Assembly (NCBI RefSeq): GCF_021216675.1 | Contig: NZ_CP086120.1 | Location: 2,586,501-2,650,500 of the forward strand | DNA length: 64,000 bases | DNA from: Streptomyces gobiensis | Lineage (GTDB): Bacteria; Actinomycetota; Actinomycetes; Streptomycetales; Streptomycetaceae | Direction of reading: 5' to 3' | Shown: one piece after another, positions 33,663 through 42,839 of the stretch | How positions within the stretch are numbered: the stretch's first letter is position 1 | Layout of the letters: every line of letters starts with the position of its first letter | The notes under the pieces: generated by a model | What the model was told of the DNA's origin: nothing | Database searches by the model: none | The model's input: only the letters and a program-made list of their open reading frames with translations | Translations under genes and position numbers: made by a program

Positions 33663-33776
33663 GCGCACATCGTCGCAGGTCCGGTGGTTTTCGCCCTCTC
33701 CGGAAGGCGGGGGGAACGAAACGGGAAGCGGCGCCGCAACACTCCCCCAGTCGATGCAGTCGAGTGAGGAGAGCCC

Positions 33777-35021
33777 GTGACGGACACCCTGTCCGCAAAC
33801 CGCGTCCTGATGGTGCTGCCCTCGCACCGGCTGGTCCGTAAGGCCGCCGAGGCCGGCTGCCGGGTCTGGTCGGTGTGGGATCCCGCGCTGCGGGACCGCA
33901 CCTATCTGGACAAGGTGGCCCAGTACTCGGAGCAGCTGCTGCTGGCCGACATGGACGACGAGACGGCCCTGCGCGCCCTCATCGCCCGCACAGCCCGCGA
34001 GCACCAGGTCACCCAGGTGATGCACCTGGGCGGTGTGAGGGCGATGGGTCCCGTGCTCGCGGAGGCCGAAGCACTGGGGCTCGGAGCCAATCCCGCGCAC
34101 GCCGTCCGGCTGCTCAGCGACCGGGGCGCGTTGCGCGAGCTGCTGCGCACCCACCCCCGTCTGCGAGTACATGCCAGGCGGGCCGCCGATGCCGCCGGGG
34201 TCCGGGAGGCGATGGCGCATTTCGCAGGCGCTCCCTTCGTCGTCAAGTCCGCAGTGGCCTCCGGCGGTTGCGATGCGGCGTTCATCCGGGACACGCATGA
34301 ACTCGGCCGCTGGGAGCGGCGGGCGGCGGCGCTGGGCAGCTGTGGCCCCTTCGTCATCGAGGAGTACCTGACCGGCCCTCAGTACGCCGTAGAGACGCTC
34401 AGCGTCGACGGAATGCACCAGGTCGTCGGCATCACGGCCGCCCGGACCACCGGCCCGCCCCGCTTCGTGACGACCTCCCATGTCCACCCGGCGCCCCTCG
34501 GCGTACGCGACGAGGCAGCAATCCGCTCCGCGGTCTGCGCGCTGCTGGATCTGGTGGCTTTCGAGTGCGGCCCAGCGCATACCGAGGTGGTGCAGACCCC
34601 CGGCGGCCCCCGCATCCTGGCGTCGCGGGCCGGGCTCGGCGGGGGGCATATCCCGTTGCTGGTAGAGCTGGCCAGCGGGACCGACCTGGAGGAGGAGACC
34701 TTCCGGGCACTCACGGGACGTGTCCCGATGCTGGCCTCCGCCCGCCGGACCGCCATGATCGGCTTCTTCCCGTTCTCCGAGGACCGGTCAGCCCCTCTCT
34801 CTGACCTCGGCGGTTTGCGGGCCCTGCCCTATGTGCGCGCCGTGGAGTTCCCGACGCGGCCGGGCGGGCCCGTACCCCGTACCACCGGGCACACGTCTCA
34901 CCGCGGCTTCGTCGTGGTCATCGGTGCCGGGCCGGAGGAGGCCGCCGAACACCTGGCGGCCGCCTGCAGCCTGCTGCGCGTCGAATCCGAGACGGAGGCC
35001 GAAAGCGAGCCATGGCCGTGA
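33777..35021 (+). CDS. ATP-grasp ligase
   Basis: A 414-aa ATP-grasp protein. The N-terminal preATP-grasp Rossmann-like half (NRVLMVLPSHRLVRKAAEAGCRVWSVWDP) is followed by ATP-binding strands (GAPFVVKSAVASGGCDAAFI, GPFVIEEYLTGPQYAVETLSVDG) and a metal-binding end (GPRILASRAGLGGGHIPLLVELASG), then a C-terminal domain. This class joins a carboxylate to an amine. It is the first gene of the small plus-strand cluster; substrate unknown. The GTG start is preceded by GAGGAG. Confidence 0.87.
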   Translation: MTDTLSANRVLMVLPSHRLVRKAAEAGCRVWSVWDPALRDRTYLDKVAQYSEQLLLADMDDETALRALIARTAREHQVTQVMHLGGVRAMGPVLAEAEALGLGANPAHAVRLLSDRGALRELLRTHPRLRVHARRAADAAGVREAMAHFAGAPFVVKSAVASGGCDAAFIRDTHELGRWERRAAALGSCGPFVIEEYLTGPQYAVETLSVDGMHQVVGITAARTTGPPRFVTTSHVHPAPLGVRDEAAIRSAVCALLDLVAFECGPAHTEVVQTPGGPRILASRAGLGGGHIPLLVELASGTDLEEETFRALTGRVPMLASARRTAMIGFFPFSEDRSAPLSDLGGLRALPYVRAVEFPTRPGGPVPRTTGHTSHRGFVVVIGAGPEEAAEHLAAACSLLRVESETEAESEPWP

Positions 35022-35100
35022 ACCGAAACACATCCTTGAACCCGGACAACTTCGACCAGGGAAGACAGCCGAACGCCAAGACCCGGAGGACAGAGGACAG

Positions 35101-36009
35101 GTGGACATTCGCCAGCTCACGACGTTCCAGAAGGCCGCCACGCTGCTCAGCTTCAGCCGTGCGGCGGCCGAACTCAACTACGCGCAGTCCAGCGTCACCG
35201 GACAGATCAGAGGGCTGGAGAACTCGCTCGGGGTGCAGCTGTTCGAACGACTCTCCGGCAGGAAGGTCCGGCTCACGCCGGCGGGGCAGCGGTTACTGCC
35301 GTACGCCGAGCGTCTGCTGTCCCTGGCCGGGGAGGCACGCGGTGTGACAGCCGGTCTCCCGGAGCCCTCGGGGCAGTTGGTCATCGGCACCATGGAAACG
35401 CTCGCCACCTACCGCATGCCGCCCGTACTGGAGTACTTCCATCACCGCTACCCGCAACTCCAGTTGGTGCTCCGGCCCGGCTCCGGCGCCGAAACCCTGC
35501 ATGCCCTGAGGCAGGGCACCGTCGACCTCGGGCTGATCATGTCAGCCGAGAACCGGCACAGCGGCGTGGAGAGCGAAGTGCTCAGTCCCGAGCCCCTGGT
35601 GGCTGTCGTCGGCCCTGATCATGAGCTGGCGACCCGGACGCGGGTAACCGCAGCGGATCTACGCAGCGTGCCCATCCTCGCGCCGGAGTCCGGGCGCGGC
35701 TACCGCCGACTGCTGGAGGCGGAGTTGCGCAGCGGCCCGGGCACGCCCGTACCGCTGCTGAAGTCCGGCACCGTGGAATCGACCAAGCGCTGGGCGGCAT
35801 CAGGCCTCGGCATCGGGCTGCTGCCCATGGTGGCGGTTGAGGAGGACACCGCGACAGGGGCGCTGGCACCACTGGCCTGGCGTCCCCCCTTCGAGGTGTA
35901 CACCCAGCTCATCCGGCGCCGCCGGACGCCGCTCAGCCGGGAAATGCAACTGTTCATCGACCGGGTCAGGGCCTTTATGGCCCAGGAGCACGGTGCGGTC
36001 GCCGCCTGA
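35101..36009 (+). CDS. LysR-family regulator
   Basis: A 302-aa LysR protein. The winged helix MDIRQLTTFQKAATLLSFSRAAAELNYAQSSVTGQIRGLENSLGVQLFER (encoded from GTG) is followed by a periplasmic-binding-like effector domain (QLVIGTMETLATYRMPPVLEYFHHRYPQLQ). GGAGGACAG lies upstream. It lies 79 bp after the ATP-grasp gene and is the likely local regulator of the cluster. Confidence 0.92.
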   Translation: MDIRQLTTFQKAATLLSFSRAAAELNYAQSSVTGQIRGLENSLGVQLFERLSGRKVRLTPAGQRLLPYAERLLSLAGEARGVTAGLPEPSGQLVIGTMETLATYRMPPVLEYFHHRYPQLQLVLRPGSGAETLHALRQGTVDLGLIMSAENRHSGVESEVLSPEPLVAVVGPDHELATRTRVTAADLRSVPILAPESGRGYRRLLEAELRSGPGTPVPLLKSGTVESTKRWAASGLGIGLLPMVAVEEDTATGALAPLAWRPPFEVYTQLIRRRRTPLSREMQLFIDRVRAFMAQEHGAVAA

Positions 36010-36192
36010 TCCGCCAGGCACTCTTCAGAGCAGCGATTACCGAGCCTTCGGAATGTCCGAATGCAGTGATTCCCGTAAACCGATAAGCAGTTCATTGACC
36101 GACCACCTGCCGGATGCTGAAATTAAATCACCAACACGGGCCGCCCCGAAAAGCGGAAAACCGTGACCGTGCTCGGCGAAAAGGAGTCGACT

Positions 36193-36537
36193 ATGAACAG
36201 CAACGTGACCACGACCACCGAGGCCCACCAGATGCTGGACAGTCTGTACGCCGTCGGCGCCCAGTTCGACGCCGACTGGAGCGGCGTGGGCGACGAGACC
36301 CTCGCGGGCCTGCGTGAGGCAGCCGCTTCCGGCGACGAGGCCCTGCAGAAACTCCTTACGAACCTGGCGTTCACCAAGTTCGAGGGCGCCGACCAGGCTG
36401 CTCGCCTCTCCGCCTCGCTGGCCGGCATCAAGCAGGCGGCCGTCGCGGAGATCTTCGAGGAGCTGCCGACCACCTCCATCGAGGACCTGCGCGTCGCCGC
36501 CGAGGCAGCCGGCTACGAGGTCGAGATTCTCGCCTGA
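36193..36537 (+). CDS. Unknown 114-aa acidic helical protein
   Basis: It starts after AAGGAG. The protein is acidic, Ala-rich and Cys-free. It begins MNSNVTTTTEAHQMLDSLYA, has a predicted helical middle (LQKLLTNLAFTKFEGADQAARLSASLAG) and ends with SIEDLRVAAEAAGYEVEILA. I cannot place it in a family. Its size, single Trp and position between a LysR/ATP-grasp pair and a cupin enzyme make it a candidate precursor peptide or carrier-like partner, but no known leader or core motif is visible. Confidence 0.7.
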   Translation: MNSNVTTTTEAHQMLDSLYAVGAQFDADWSGVGDETLAGLREAAASGDEALQKLLTNLAFTKFEGADQAARLSASLAGIKQAAVAEIFEELPTTSIEDLRVAAEAAGYEVEILA

Positions 36538-36653
36538 CGGGCAGGGGCGGTACGGCTCGGTCCCGGACCCCTGCGTCCGGGACCGAGCCGCCCCTGGGCC
36601 ATATTCCGCCCCTCCCCCTCACCGGCCGACACCACGGAAGAAAGAGGACTGTT

Positions 36654-37940
36654 GTGAACGAGTCGTTCTCCATCGAGGGACTTTGTTGGCGGGAAAACTG
36701 GCGGATTGATAATGGGAACGATTCCTATGTCGTCCCCTTTCCAACTCTGCGACCCGCCACCCTGGTTTTCCACGGCGAGACAAAATTCAGCTACGGACAT
36801 TACGGAATTCACCTGGGGCAGGCCGATGTACTGACCTTCCTCGGCCCCAGCACCGGTACGGTCACCGGCCACTTCATCGACTGCAGGCAGGGGTCGCCCA
36901 CCGCGGGCGTCCGCGAGCAGCACACCTGGGCTCCGGGTTCAGCCCGGGCTCTCTACATCCCGCCAGGCGTGGCCCACACCTTCGACGGCCTGGAGTTCGT
37001 GAACACGATTAACTCCTACGAGCTTTTCCTTCCCGACCCCGGGGAGTGGGTGCACGGCACCCTCGACTGGCAGCCCGACGCGGACATCATCAACCTACCG
37101 CTCGATGTCGCCGATGGGGATCTGCCGCTCTACAAGCCCAACTCCCAACCGGCGAGCGAGCTCTGGTACGACATGGTGGCCGCCCAGCAGCGCGCCATGA
37201 TCCCCAAGGTATCGTACGAATACCCCATCACCCGCGATGTACGGCTCGCAGACGGCACCGTCCGTCGGGTCGAGCTGCGCAGGCGGCTCCCGCAGAACCA
37301 GAACAAGAACTGGGAGCCCCTGGACATAGTTTTCGGCGTCGGCTGGGTGCGCCACCCGGTGATCTCCAGCGGCCCGGAGTCCGGCTTCTCGGCCCTCCTC
37401 GACCGGCACCCGCTGTACTTCATCGACCACGGTGAGACCGGTTACACCCACGATGCGTACGGCATCCACCTCGGCCAAGAGGATCGGCTGACCTTCGCCG
37501 GACCCCGCGATCAGGAGGTCACCCTCCACCTCATCGACACCCGGGTGGACTCGCCGACCTACGGCGCCGACGTCACCCTCACCTTCTTCCCCGACCCGGA
37601 GCGCTATCTACTGATTCCGCCGGGAGTCGGCCACGCCTTCGAGCACCTAGAGAACGTCTACACGGTCAACCGGCCCCGCACGCTTCTCCCAGAGGACGGC
37701 AGCGAATACCAGCCGGGCAACGACGTCATCGACTGGCAGGTCGCCAAGCGCCCGATCCCGTCGCTTCGGGCCAACGCCATCCCAGCGAGCCGCGATTACT
37801 ACGAGGCCCGGGTCGCCGACCAGAAGCAGCTCCGGGACATGCCCGTCATGCACTCCACGCCGTCCGTAATGATGCTCAAGGGACAGGATGGCAAGGAGAT
37901 TCGCGTCGCGCTCCGGAGGAAAGTGCCGACCGCCTCCTGA
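36654..37940 (+). CDS. Tandem RmlC-like bicupin
   Basis: A 428-aa protein made of two similar halves. Each contains a (H)(Y)GIHLGQ segment (near residues 51 and 267) and an IPPGV(A/G)H(T/A)F cupin motif (near 102 and 321), as in dTDP-4-dehydrorhamnose 3,5-epimerases. Both halves keep the strand order of an RmlC cupin, so it is an internal duplication. Family members epimerise or isomerise sugar nucleotides; the fused form is unusual. No other deoxysugar genes are present, so the substrate is open. Confidence 0.8.
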   Translation: MNESFSIEGLCWRENWRIDNGNDSYVVPFPTLRPATLVFHGETKFSYGHYGIHLGQADVLTFLGPSTGTVTGHFIDCRQGSPTAGVREQHTWAPGSARALYIPPGVAHTFDGLEFVNTINSYELFLPDPGEWVHGTLDWQPDADIINLPLDVADGDLPLYKPNSQPASELWYDMVAAQQRAMIPKVSYEYPITRDVRLADGTVRRVELRRRLPQNQNKNWEPLDIVFGVGWVRHPVISSGPESGFSALLDRHPLYFIDHGETGYTHDAYGIHLGQEDRLTFAGPRDQEVTLHLIDTRVDSPTYGADVTLTFFPDPERYLLIPPGVGHAFEHLENVYTVNRPRTLLPEDGSEYQPGNDVIDWQVAKRPIPSLRANAIPASRDYYEARVADQKQLRDMPVMHSTPSVMMLKGQDGKEIRVALRRKVPTAS

Positions 37941-38087
37941 CCCCAAGATTCTTCCGGAACTGAAGCGCCTTCACCCCGCTGTCTGTCCTCGGCCCCCGTG
38001 GGCGCGGCCGCCGCGACAAGTCGGCCGCGCCCACGGCATCCCCGCTGTCCGCACCATCCGTGCCGTCACTCGGAGTTGGGAATTTCG

Positions 38088-39449
38088 ATGCTGTCGCTTT
38101 CTAAGTCACTGGCCCCTTTACGGCACAGGAATTACCGCCTGCTGTTCATCTCCTTCATCATCAGCATGCTGGGGGACGGTGTCTGGCTGGTCGCCCTGCC
38201 CTGGGTCGCCATGGAACTGGGAGGCAACAGCTCCGATCTGGCGATGGTGGTGGGCGCGGAGTCGGTGGGTCTGATCTCCTGTGTCCTGGTCGGCGGCGCT
38301 CTCGCCGACCGCTATCCGCGCAAGGCCGTCATCGGCTGGTCCCTCACGGCGGCTCTGGGCGCCCTTTCGGCGCTTACCATCATCCACATATCCGGTCACC
38401 TGGAGATATGGCACCTGGTCGGGGCGGCGCTTGTTCTAGGTGCCGCCGCGGCGATCAGCGGACCGGCAACCGACGCCTTCACCCCGGACCTAGTGCCGGA
38501 GGACGATCTGCACGCCGCCAACGCGCTGGAGTCCATCGTGCGATCGCTGGCCGTCAGGATGGTCGGCCCGGCCGTCGGCGGCCTGCTCATCTCGCTAGTC
38601 GACTCGCTCATCATCATCGTCATGAACGCGGTCAGCTTCGGCATCGCCGCCGTCTGCGTCGCCATGATCAAGCCACTGCCCTCCGCGGTCGGCCGGGCCG
38701 ACGACGGTGCTGCGGACGCCGACGGAGCCCCGGTCCCATACCGGCAGGCGCTGCGCTATCTCTTCAGCGAGCGCTGGCTGTGGGTACTGATCGTCTGGTC
38801 CGGTCTGGTGCTGCTGCTCCAGTCGGGACCGCGGCAGGTCCTGCTGCCCTTCGTAATCCACAACGATCTGGGCGGCGATGCCCGCAACTACGGCACGCTC
38901 ATCGCCGTCACGGGCATAGCGGCGGTGGTGGGATCGTTCGTGGTGGCCTCGCGCAAGCCACCACGGGACTACCCCCGCCTGATGCTGCTCGCCTGGACGG
39001 CAGGGGCTGCCCCGCTGGCACTGATGGTCTTCGTACCGTCCTTCTGGATGCTGCTGCCACTGGGCGTCATGTACGGGTTCTTCTCGACCGTGGGCAACGT
39101 GTACTGGTCCACCCTGGTGCAGACCTCGGTGCCGAGCGCGGTTAGGGGCCGGGTCATCAGCATCGACTGGCTGGGGTCGCTGGCCCTGGTGCCGCTGTCG
39201 GCGGCGCTGGCCGGCCTGAGTCCGAACCGCGGCTTCGTCATCTGGCTGTTCGTGCTCGGCGGCGCGCTCCCTGTCCTGCTGACGCTGTTCACCCTGAGAT
39301 GGGTCGATCTGCAGGCTCTGCGCACCGCACCGGCCGACGAGTCGAAGGCGAGCACGGCGGAGGCAGACACGGCGAAGGGGTCGACGGGAACGGCCGACGT
39401 GCCCGGTCCGTCCTCGGCAGCTGACTCGGCCCCGGTTCCGCTGTCCTGA
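38088..39449 (+). CDS. MFS transporter
   Basis: A 453-aa major-facilitator protein with 10-12 hydrophobic helices. It begins LSLSKSLAPLRHRNYRLLFISFIISMLGDGVWLVALPWV, contains the MFS loop motif GGALADRYPRKAVI and ends in a soluble Ala/Ser/Thr tail. It resembles exporters of the MDR/macrolide-efflux type. It closes the ATP-grasp/bicupin cluster and probably exports its product. The ATG at 38088 fits the first helix. Confidence 0.9.
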   Translation: MLSLSKSLAPLRHRNYRLLFISFIISMLGDGVWLVALPWVAMELGGNSSDLAMVVGAESVGLISCVLVGGALADRYPRKAVIGWSLTAALGALSALTIIHISGHLEIWHLVGAALVLGAAAAISGPATDAFTPDLVPEDDLHAANALESIVRSLAVRMVGPAVGGLLISLVDSLIIIVMNAVSFGIAAVCVAMIKPLPSAVGRADDGAADADGAPVPYRQALRYLFSERWLWVLIVWSGLVLLLQSGPRQVLLPFVIHNDLGGDARNYGTLIAVTGIAAVVGSFVVASRKPPRDYPRLMLLAWTAGAAPLALMVFVPSFWMLLPLGVMYGFFSTVGNVYWSTLVQTSVPSAVRGRVISIDWLGSLALVPLSAALAGLSPNRGFVIWLFVLGGALPVLLTLFTLRWVDLQALRTAPADESKASTAEADTAKGSTGTADVPGPSSAADSAPVPLS

Positions 39450-39601
39450 CGGTGCATCTGCCTCCCCTGTAGCGTCCCCGGCAGGTTCGTGACGTGCGAA
39501 GTCCCGGGCCGAGGAAGGGAAGGGGAGCGGTTCGGGAACGGCCATGACCAGTATCAGGAATGTCGAAAGCGACCGGACAGACCGATACCAAGGGGTGGGA
39601 G

Positions 39602-39784
39602 ATGCACAGCAAGGTGGCCATAGTTACCGGGGCGATCGCCATGGCGATCGCGCTCGCGACCGGGGGTGTTGTCCAGACGGTCCACGCCGGGAACACGGCA
39701 TGGGTAGTGGCAGGCGACGAGGGGCCGTCGGTCGGCACTCCCGCGCCGCCGGGCCGGGACGGTGCCACAGCCCCTGGCTTCTGA
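39602..39784 (+). CDS. 60-aa secreted peptide
   Basis: MHSKVAIVTGAIAMAIALAT forms a signal peptide (cleavage expected around VHAG), followed by a roughly 30-residue mature part (NTAWVVAGDEGPSVGTPAPP, then a PGF end) with no Cys. A strong ribosome-binding site (GGGGTGGGAG) precedes the ATG. Tail-to-tail with the SARP regulator gene, it may encode an extracellular signal or simply a small exported protein. Confidence 0.6.
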   Translation: MHSKVAIVTGAIAMAIALATGGVVQTVHAGNTAWVVAGDEGPSVGTPAPPGRDGATAPGF

Positions 39785-39812
39785 TCCAGACGACCCAGGC
39801 CTCTCAGAGCCC

Positions 39813-42800
39813 TCAGGCCCAGCTACGGTGGGATGCCGCCAGGCCCATGGCCTCGAAGAGGCCATGGGCCTGGCGGAAGTACTCCGCAGCCTCTTGGTGG
39901 TCACCCACGTCCTCGGCGGCGCGCGCCAGACCGACCAGTGCACAGGCTGTCTCAACGCGGTAGCCGAGGACAGTTGAGCGCTCGAAGGCGCTCTTGTGCA
40001 GCTGCAGGGCCCGGGCCGGGTCGCCGCTCCCGCGGTGGACCCGGCCCACGATGTTCTCAACCTCCGAGGACCGCAGCCTTGCTCCCGAGCGGCCGACCAG
40101 CTCCAGGGCACGATCGGCGTCGTGGAGGGCGTTCTCCCGCTCGCCGAGGAGCTGCCGGGCCTCCGCCATGAAGGCCAGGGCGAGGGCGTGGTTCTCCGAC
40201 CTGCGGGTCTCGTCACCGAGCGCCAGGGCCTGTTCGAGGATGTCCAGCGCCTGGCGCACGTCCCCGGTGCCGAGCCGGGTCGCCGCGAGTTCGATCAGGG
40301 CCATTTTTTCATTGTCGTACGAGCCGATCCGCTGATTGATGCGCACGGCGCGCTCGACGGCCCCTGCGGCCTCCGGAAAGCGTCCCAGCCAGCGGTAAAC
40401 AGTGCTGAGATTGGTCCAGCTCTCGGCCGCGCCGACCTCGTCCCCGCTCTCCCGCCGGAGGACCACCGCCTGTTCCAGAAACGAAAGTGCTTCGGCAATG
40501 TGGCCGAGCGCGCTGTGCAGCAGCCCGAGCCGACCGACGCTGATGGCCTCGTGCTGACGGTCGCCGGACCGGCGGCTGATCTCCAGCGCCTCCGAAGCTG
40601 CCTCGACACCCTCCGGGAAGTGACCCAGCCTCCAGTGCGACACCGCTAGGTTGTTCAGGCTCAGGCTCAGCAACCGGGGCTCGCCCAGCCGCCGGGCGGC
40701 CCGGACGGCGGCGACCCCCTGCGTTGCCTGTTCCTCCACCCGGCTGCGCGTGTAGAAGTAGAAGGCCAGGTTCCGGGACAGGTGGAGCACACACCGCTGA
40801 TCCGCCGCATCGCCCTCGCGGTTCAGGGCGAGCTGGATTGCGTGGTGCTCCCGATCGAACCAGGCCAACGCGTCCTCTGGGGTAGGGAACGACGGCAGCC
40901 CCGCGTCAGGCACAGGGAAGCCAGTCTCAATGCGCAGCCTGTCGGGGAACAGCGCCGCACACGCGGCTTCCGTCGCCCCCAGGTAGTACGGAAGAAGCCG
41001 TCGGGCCACCACGCCGTCGGCCTCGTCCCCGTCGGCGGTGCCCGCCCATAGGGACCGGGCGAAGCTGCGCACCAGGTCGTGGAAGCTGTAGAGCGTCTCC
41101 GTATGCTGCTGCAGCAGATGTACGTCGAGCAGGTGCTCGAGCACGTCCTCGGCCTCGCGGGCCGACGTGCCCGCCAGCGCCGCAGCGGACCAGACGTCAA
41201 TCTCCACACCCGGGTGCTGGCCAAGCAGGCAGAACACAGCCCGTTGCCGGGCTCCCAGTGCCTGGTACGACAGTTCCAGGGCCGCCGTGACACTGCGTTG
41301 TCCCACGCTGAGCTCATCGAGCCGCCGCGTCTCGTGGCTGAGCCGTTCGACAAGGTGGCGCACAGTCCATCGCGGCCGGTTGCGCAGCCGGGCAGCCACG
41401 ATGCGCAGAGCGAGCGGCAGTCGGCCACACAGCTCGGCGAGCTCGGCCACCGCTTCCGGCTCGGCGGCCGCACGCTCGGCCCCGAGCATCTCCGCCAGCA
41501 GTGCGGTGCTGTCCTCGGGCACCAGCATGCCGATGGAGAACCACTCGGCACCGTCCAGATCCACCAGCCTGGCCCGGCTAGTGACCAGCACCAAGCAGCC
41601 GGGGGAGGCCGGCAGCAGTGGTAGCACCTGAGCCGTGTCGGCGGCATTGTCCAGCAGGATCAGCACTCTCTTGCGCGCCAGCGCGGCCCGCCACACACGA
41701 GCGCGCTCCTCCGCGCTGCCCGGGAGAGGCTGGTGCGGCATCCCCAGAGCCCGCAGCAAGCTCTCCAGCGCGGCACCCGGCCGGAACGGGCTCTCGCCCG
41801 GGGTAAATCCACGCAGGTCGATATGGAGCTGGCCGTCCGGGTAGTGGGGGGCGAGCCGGTGGGCGGCATGCACGGCCAAGGCCGTTTTCCCCGCGCCGCC
41901 CATGCCGTCAATGGCGATGACATGGGTTCCCTCACCCCCGGGTCTGCGGACATGGTCGAGCAGCAGTTCCAGTTCCTCGTTCCGTCCGGTGAAGTCAGGA
42001 GGGTCGTACGGCAGGGCGCGGATCCCCTGTGCCGGGCCGGGCGAACCGTCCGGCCCGGCGCTGGCGGGCCGGTGCGGCGGGGCGAGATCCGGGTCCTCCC
42101 GCAATATGGCCTCGTGCAACCCGGCAAGCCGGGCGCCCGGGTCGATACCCAGCTCCTCCGCGAGAAGAGCACGCACCGCACCGTACTCCTCCAGTGCCTC
42201 GACTCCTCGGCCCGCTCGATAGAGGGCCAGCATCAGGTGCCCGCGCGGGGCCTCCCGCAGCGGATGCTGCGACACAAGCGCTCGCAGATCACCTACTAGC
42301 TCACCTGCCTCTCCCAGCGCGAGGCGCAGCTCGAAGCACTGCTCGCTGGCGGCCAGTCGTCGCTCCTCCCATACGATCGCGGCCGCCTCGATCACCCTGC
42401 CGCCCCGGCCGACCATGACCGGGCCTCGCCACAGCGCCAGCGCTTCGCGCAACGCGACGACGGCGTCGGACCGGCGCTCCTCCGCGACGGCTTCCCGCGC
42501 CAAGCGCAGCCCCCGGGCGAACTCACTCAGATCCAGTCCGAATTCCGCCGACTCAGCGCGGTAGCCGGGGCCATCGGTGACGATGACCCCTGCGCCGCCC
42601 GGTATACGTCGGCGCAGGTCTGAAATCGCCTTGCGCACCTGGTGCTCGGCACTCAACGGCGGCAGCTCGTCCCAGGCCGCTTCGACGAGCCGCGCGACCG
42701 GGACTAACCTGCCGTACTCCAGCAGCAGGGTGACGAGTATGCGTTCCTGGATCACGCCGCCGAGGCGCAACCGCGCGTCCCCGGCCCAGCCCTCCACCGC

Positions 42801-42839
42801 CCCAAGGACGTGAAAACGAAGACCTTGCTCAGAACCCAC
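39813..42839 (-). CDS. AfsR/SARP-family regulator (BTAD, NB-ARC, TPR)
   Basis: A 1008-aa regulator close in plan to AfsR. Residues about 5-100 form an OmpR-type DNA-binding domain (RFHVLGAVEGW, LVEAAWDELPP, VRKAISDLRRRIP). About 105-255 form the bacterial transcription activator domain. An NB-ARC ATPase has Walker A GMGGAGKTALAVHAA near 317, and the last 350 residues are TPR repeats ending AHGLFEAMGLAASHRSWA. Such proteins activate secondary-metabolite genes, so it is the probable master switch of the adjacent cluster. Confidence 0.93.
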   Translation of the reverse strand: MGSEQGLRFHVLGAVEGWAGDARLRLGGVIQERILVTLLLEYGRLVPVARLVEAAWDELPPLSAEHQVRKAISDLRRRIPGGAGVIVTDGPGYRAESAEFGLDLSEFARGLRLAREAVAEERRSDAVVALREALALWRGPVMVGRGGRVIEAAAIVWEERRLAASEQCFELRLALGEAGELVGDLRALVSQHPLREAPRGHLMLALYRAGRGVEALEEYGAVRALLAEELGIDPGARLAGLHEAILREDPDLAPPHRPASAGPDGSPGPAQGIRALPYDPPDFTGRNEELELLLDHVRRPGGEGTHVIAIDGMGGAGKTALAVHAAHRLAPHYPDGQLHIDLRGFTPGESPFRPGAALESLLRALGMPHQPLPGSAEERARVWRAALARKRVLILLDNAADTAQVLPLLPASPGCLVLVTSRARLVDLDGAEWFSIGMLVPEDSTALLAEMLGAERAAAEPEAVAELAELCGRLPLALRIVAARLRNRPRWTVRHLVERLSHETRRLDELSVGQRSVTAALELSYQALGARQRAVFCLLGQHPGVEIDVWSAAALAGTSAREAEDVLEHLLDVHLLQQHTETLYSFHDLVRSFARSLWAGTADGDEADGVVARRLLPYYLGATEAACAALFPDRLRIETGFPVPDAGLPSFPTPEDALAWFDREHHAIQLALNREGDAADQRCVLHLSRNLAFYFYTRSRVEEQATQGVAAVRAARRLGEPRLLSLSLNNLAVSHWRLGHFPEGVEAASEALEISRRSGDRQHEAISVGRLGLLHSALGHIAEALSFLEQAVVLRRESGDEVGAAESWTNLSTVYRWLGRFPEAAGAVERAVRINQRIGSYDNEKMALIELAATRLGTGDVRQALDILEQALALGDETRRSENHALALAFMAEARQLLGERENALHDADRALELVGRSGARLRSSEVENIVGRVHRGSGDPARALQLHKSAFERSTVLGYRVETACALVGLARAAEDVGDHQEAAEYFRQAHGLFEAMGLAASHRSWA
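39838..39874. terminator. Strong 17-bp hairpin in the 3' end of the SARP gene
   Basis: GCCAGGCCCATGGCCTC - GAA - GAGGCCATGGGCCTGGC is a perfect stem, inside the last 20 codons of the minus-strand regulator (encoding AHGLFEAMGLA). It lies just after the end of the plus-strand 60-aa gene and would terminate that transcript, or form a stable fold in the SARP mRNA. Confidence 0.65.
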
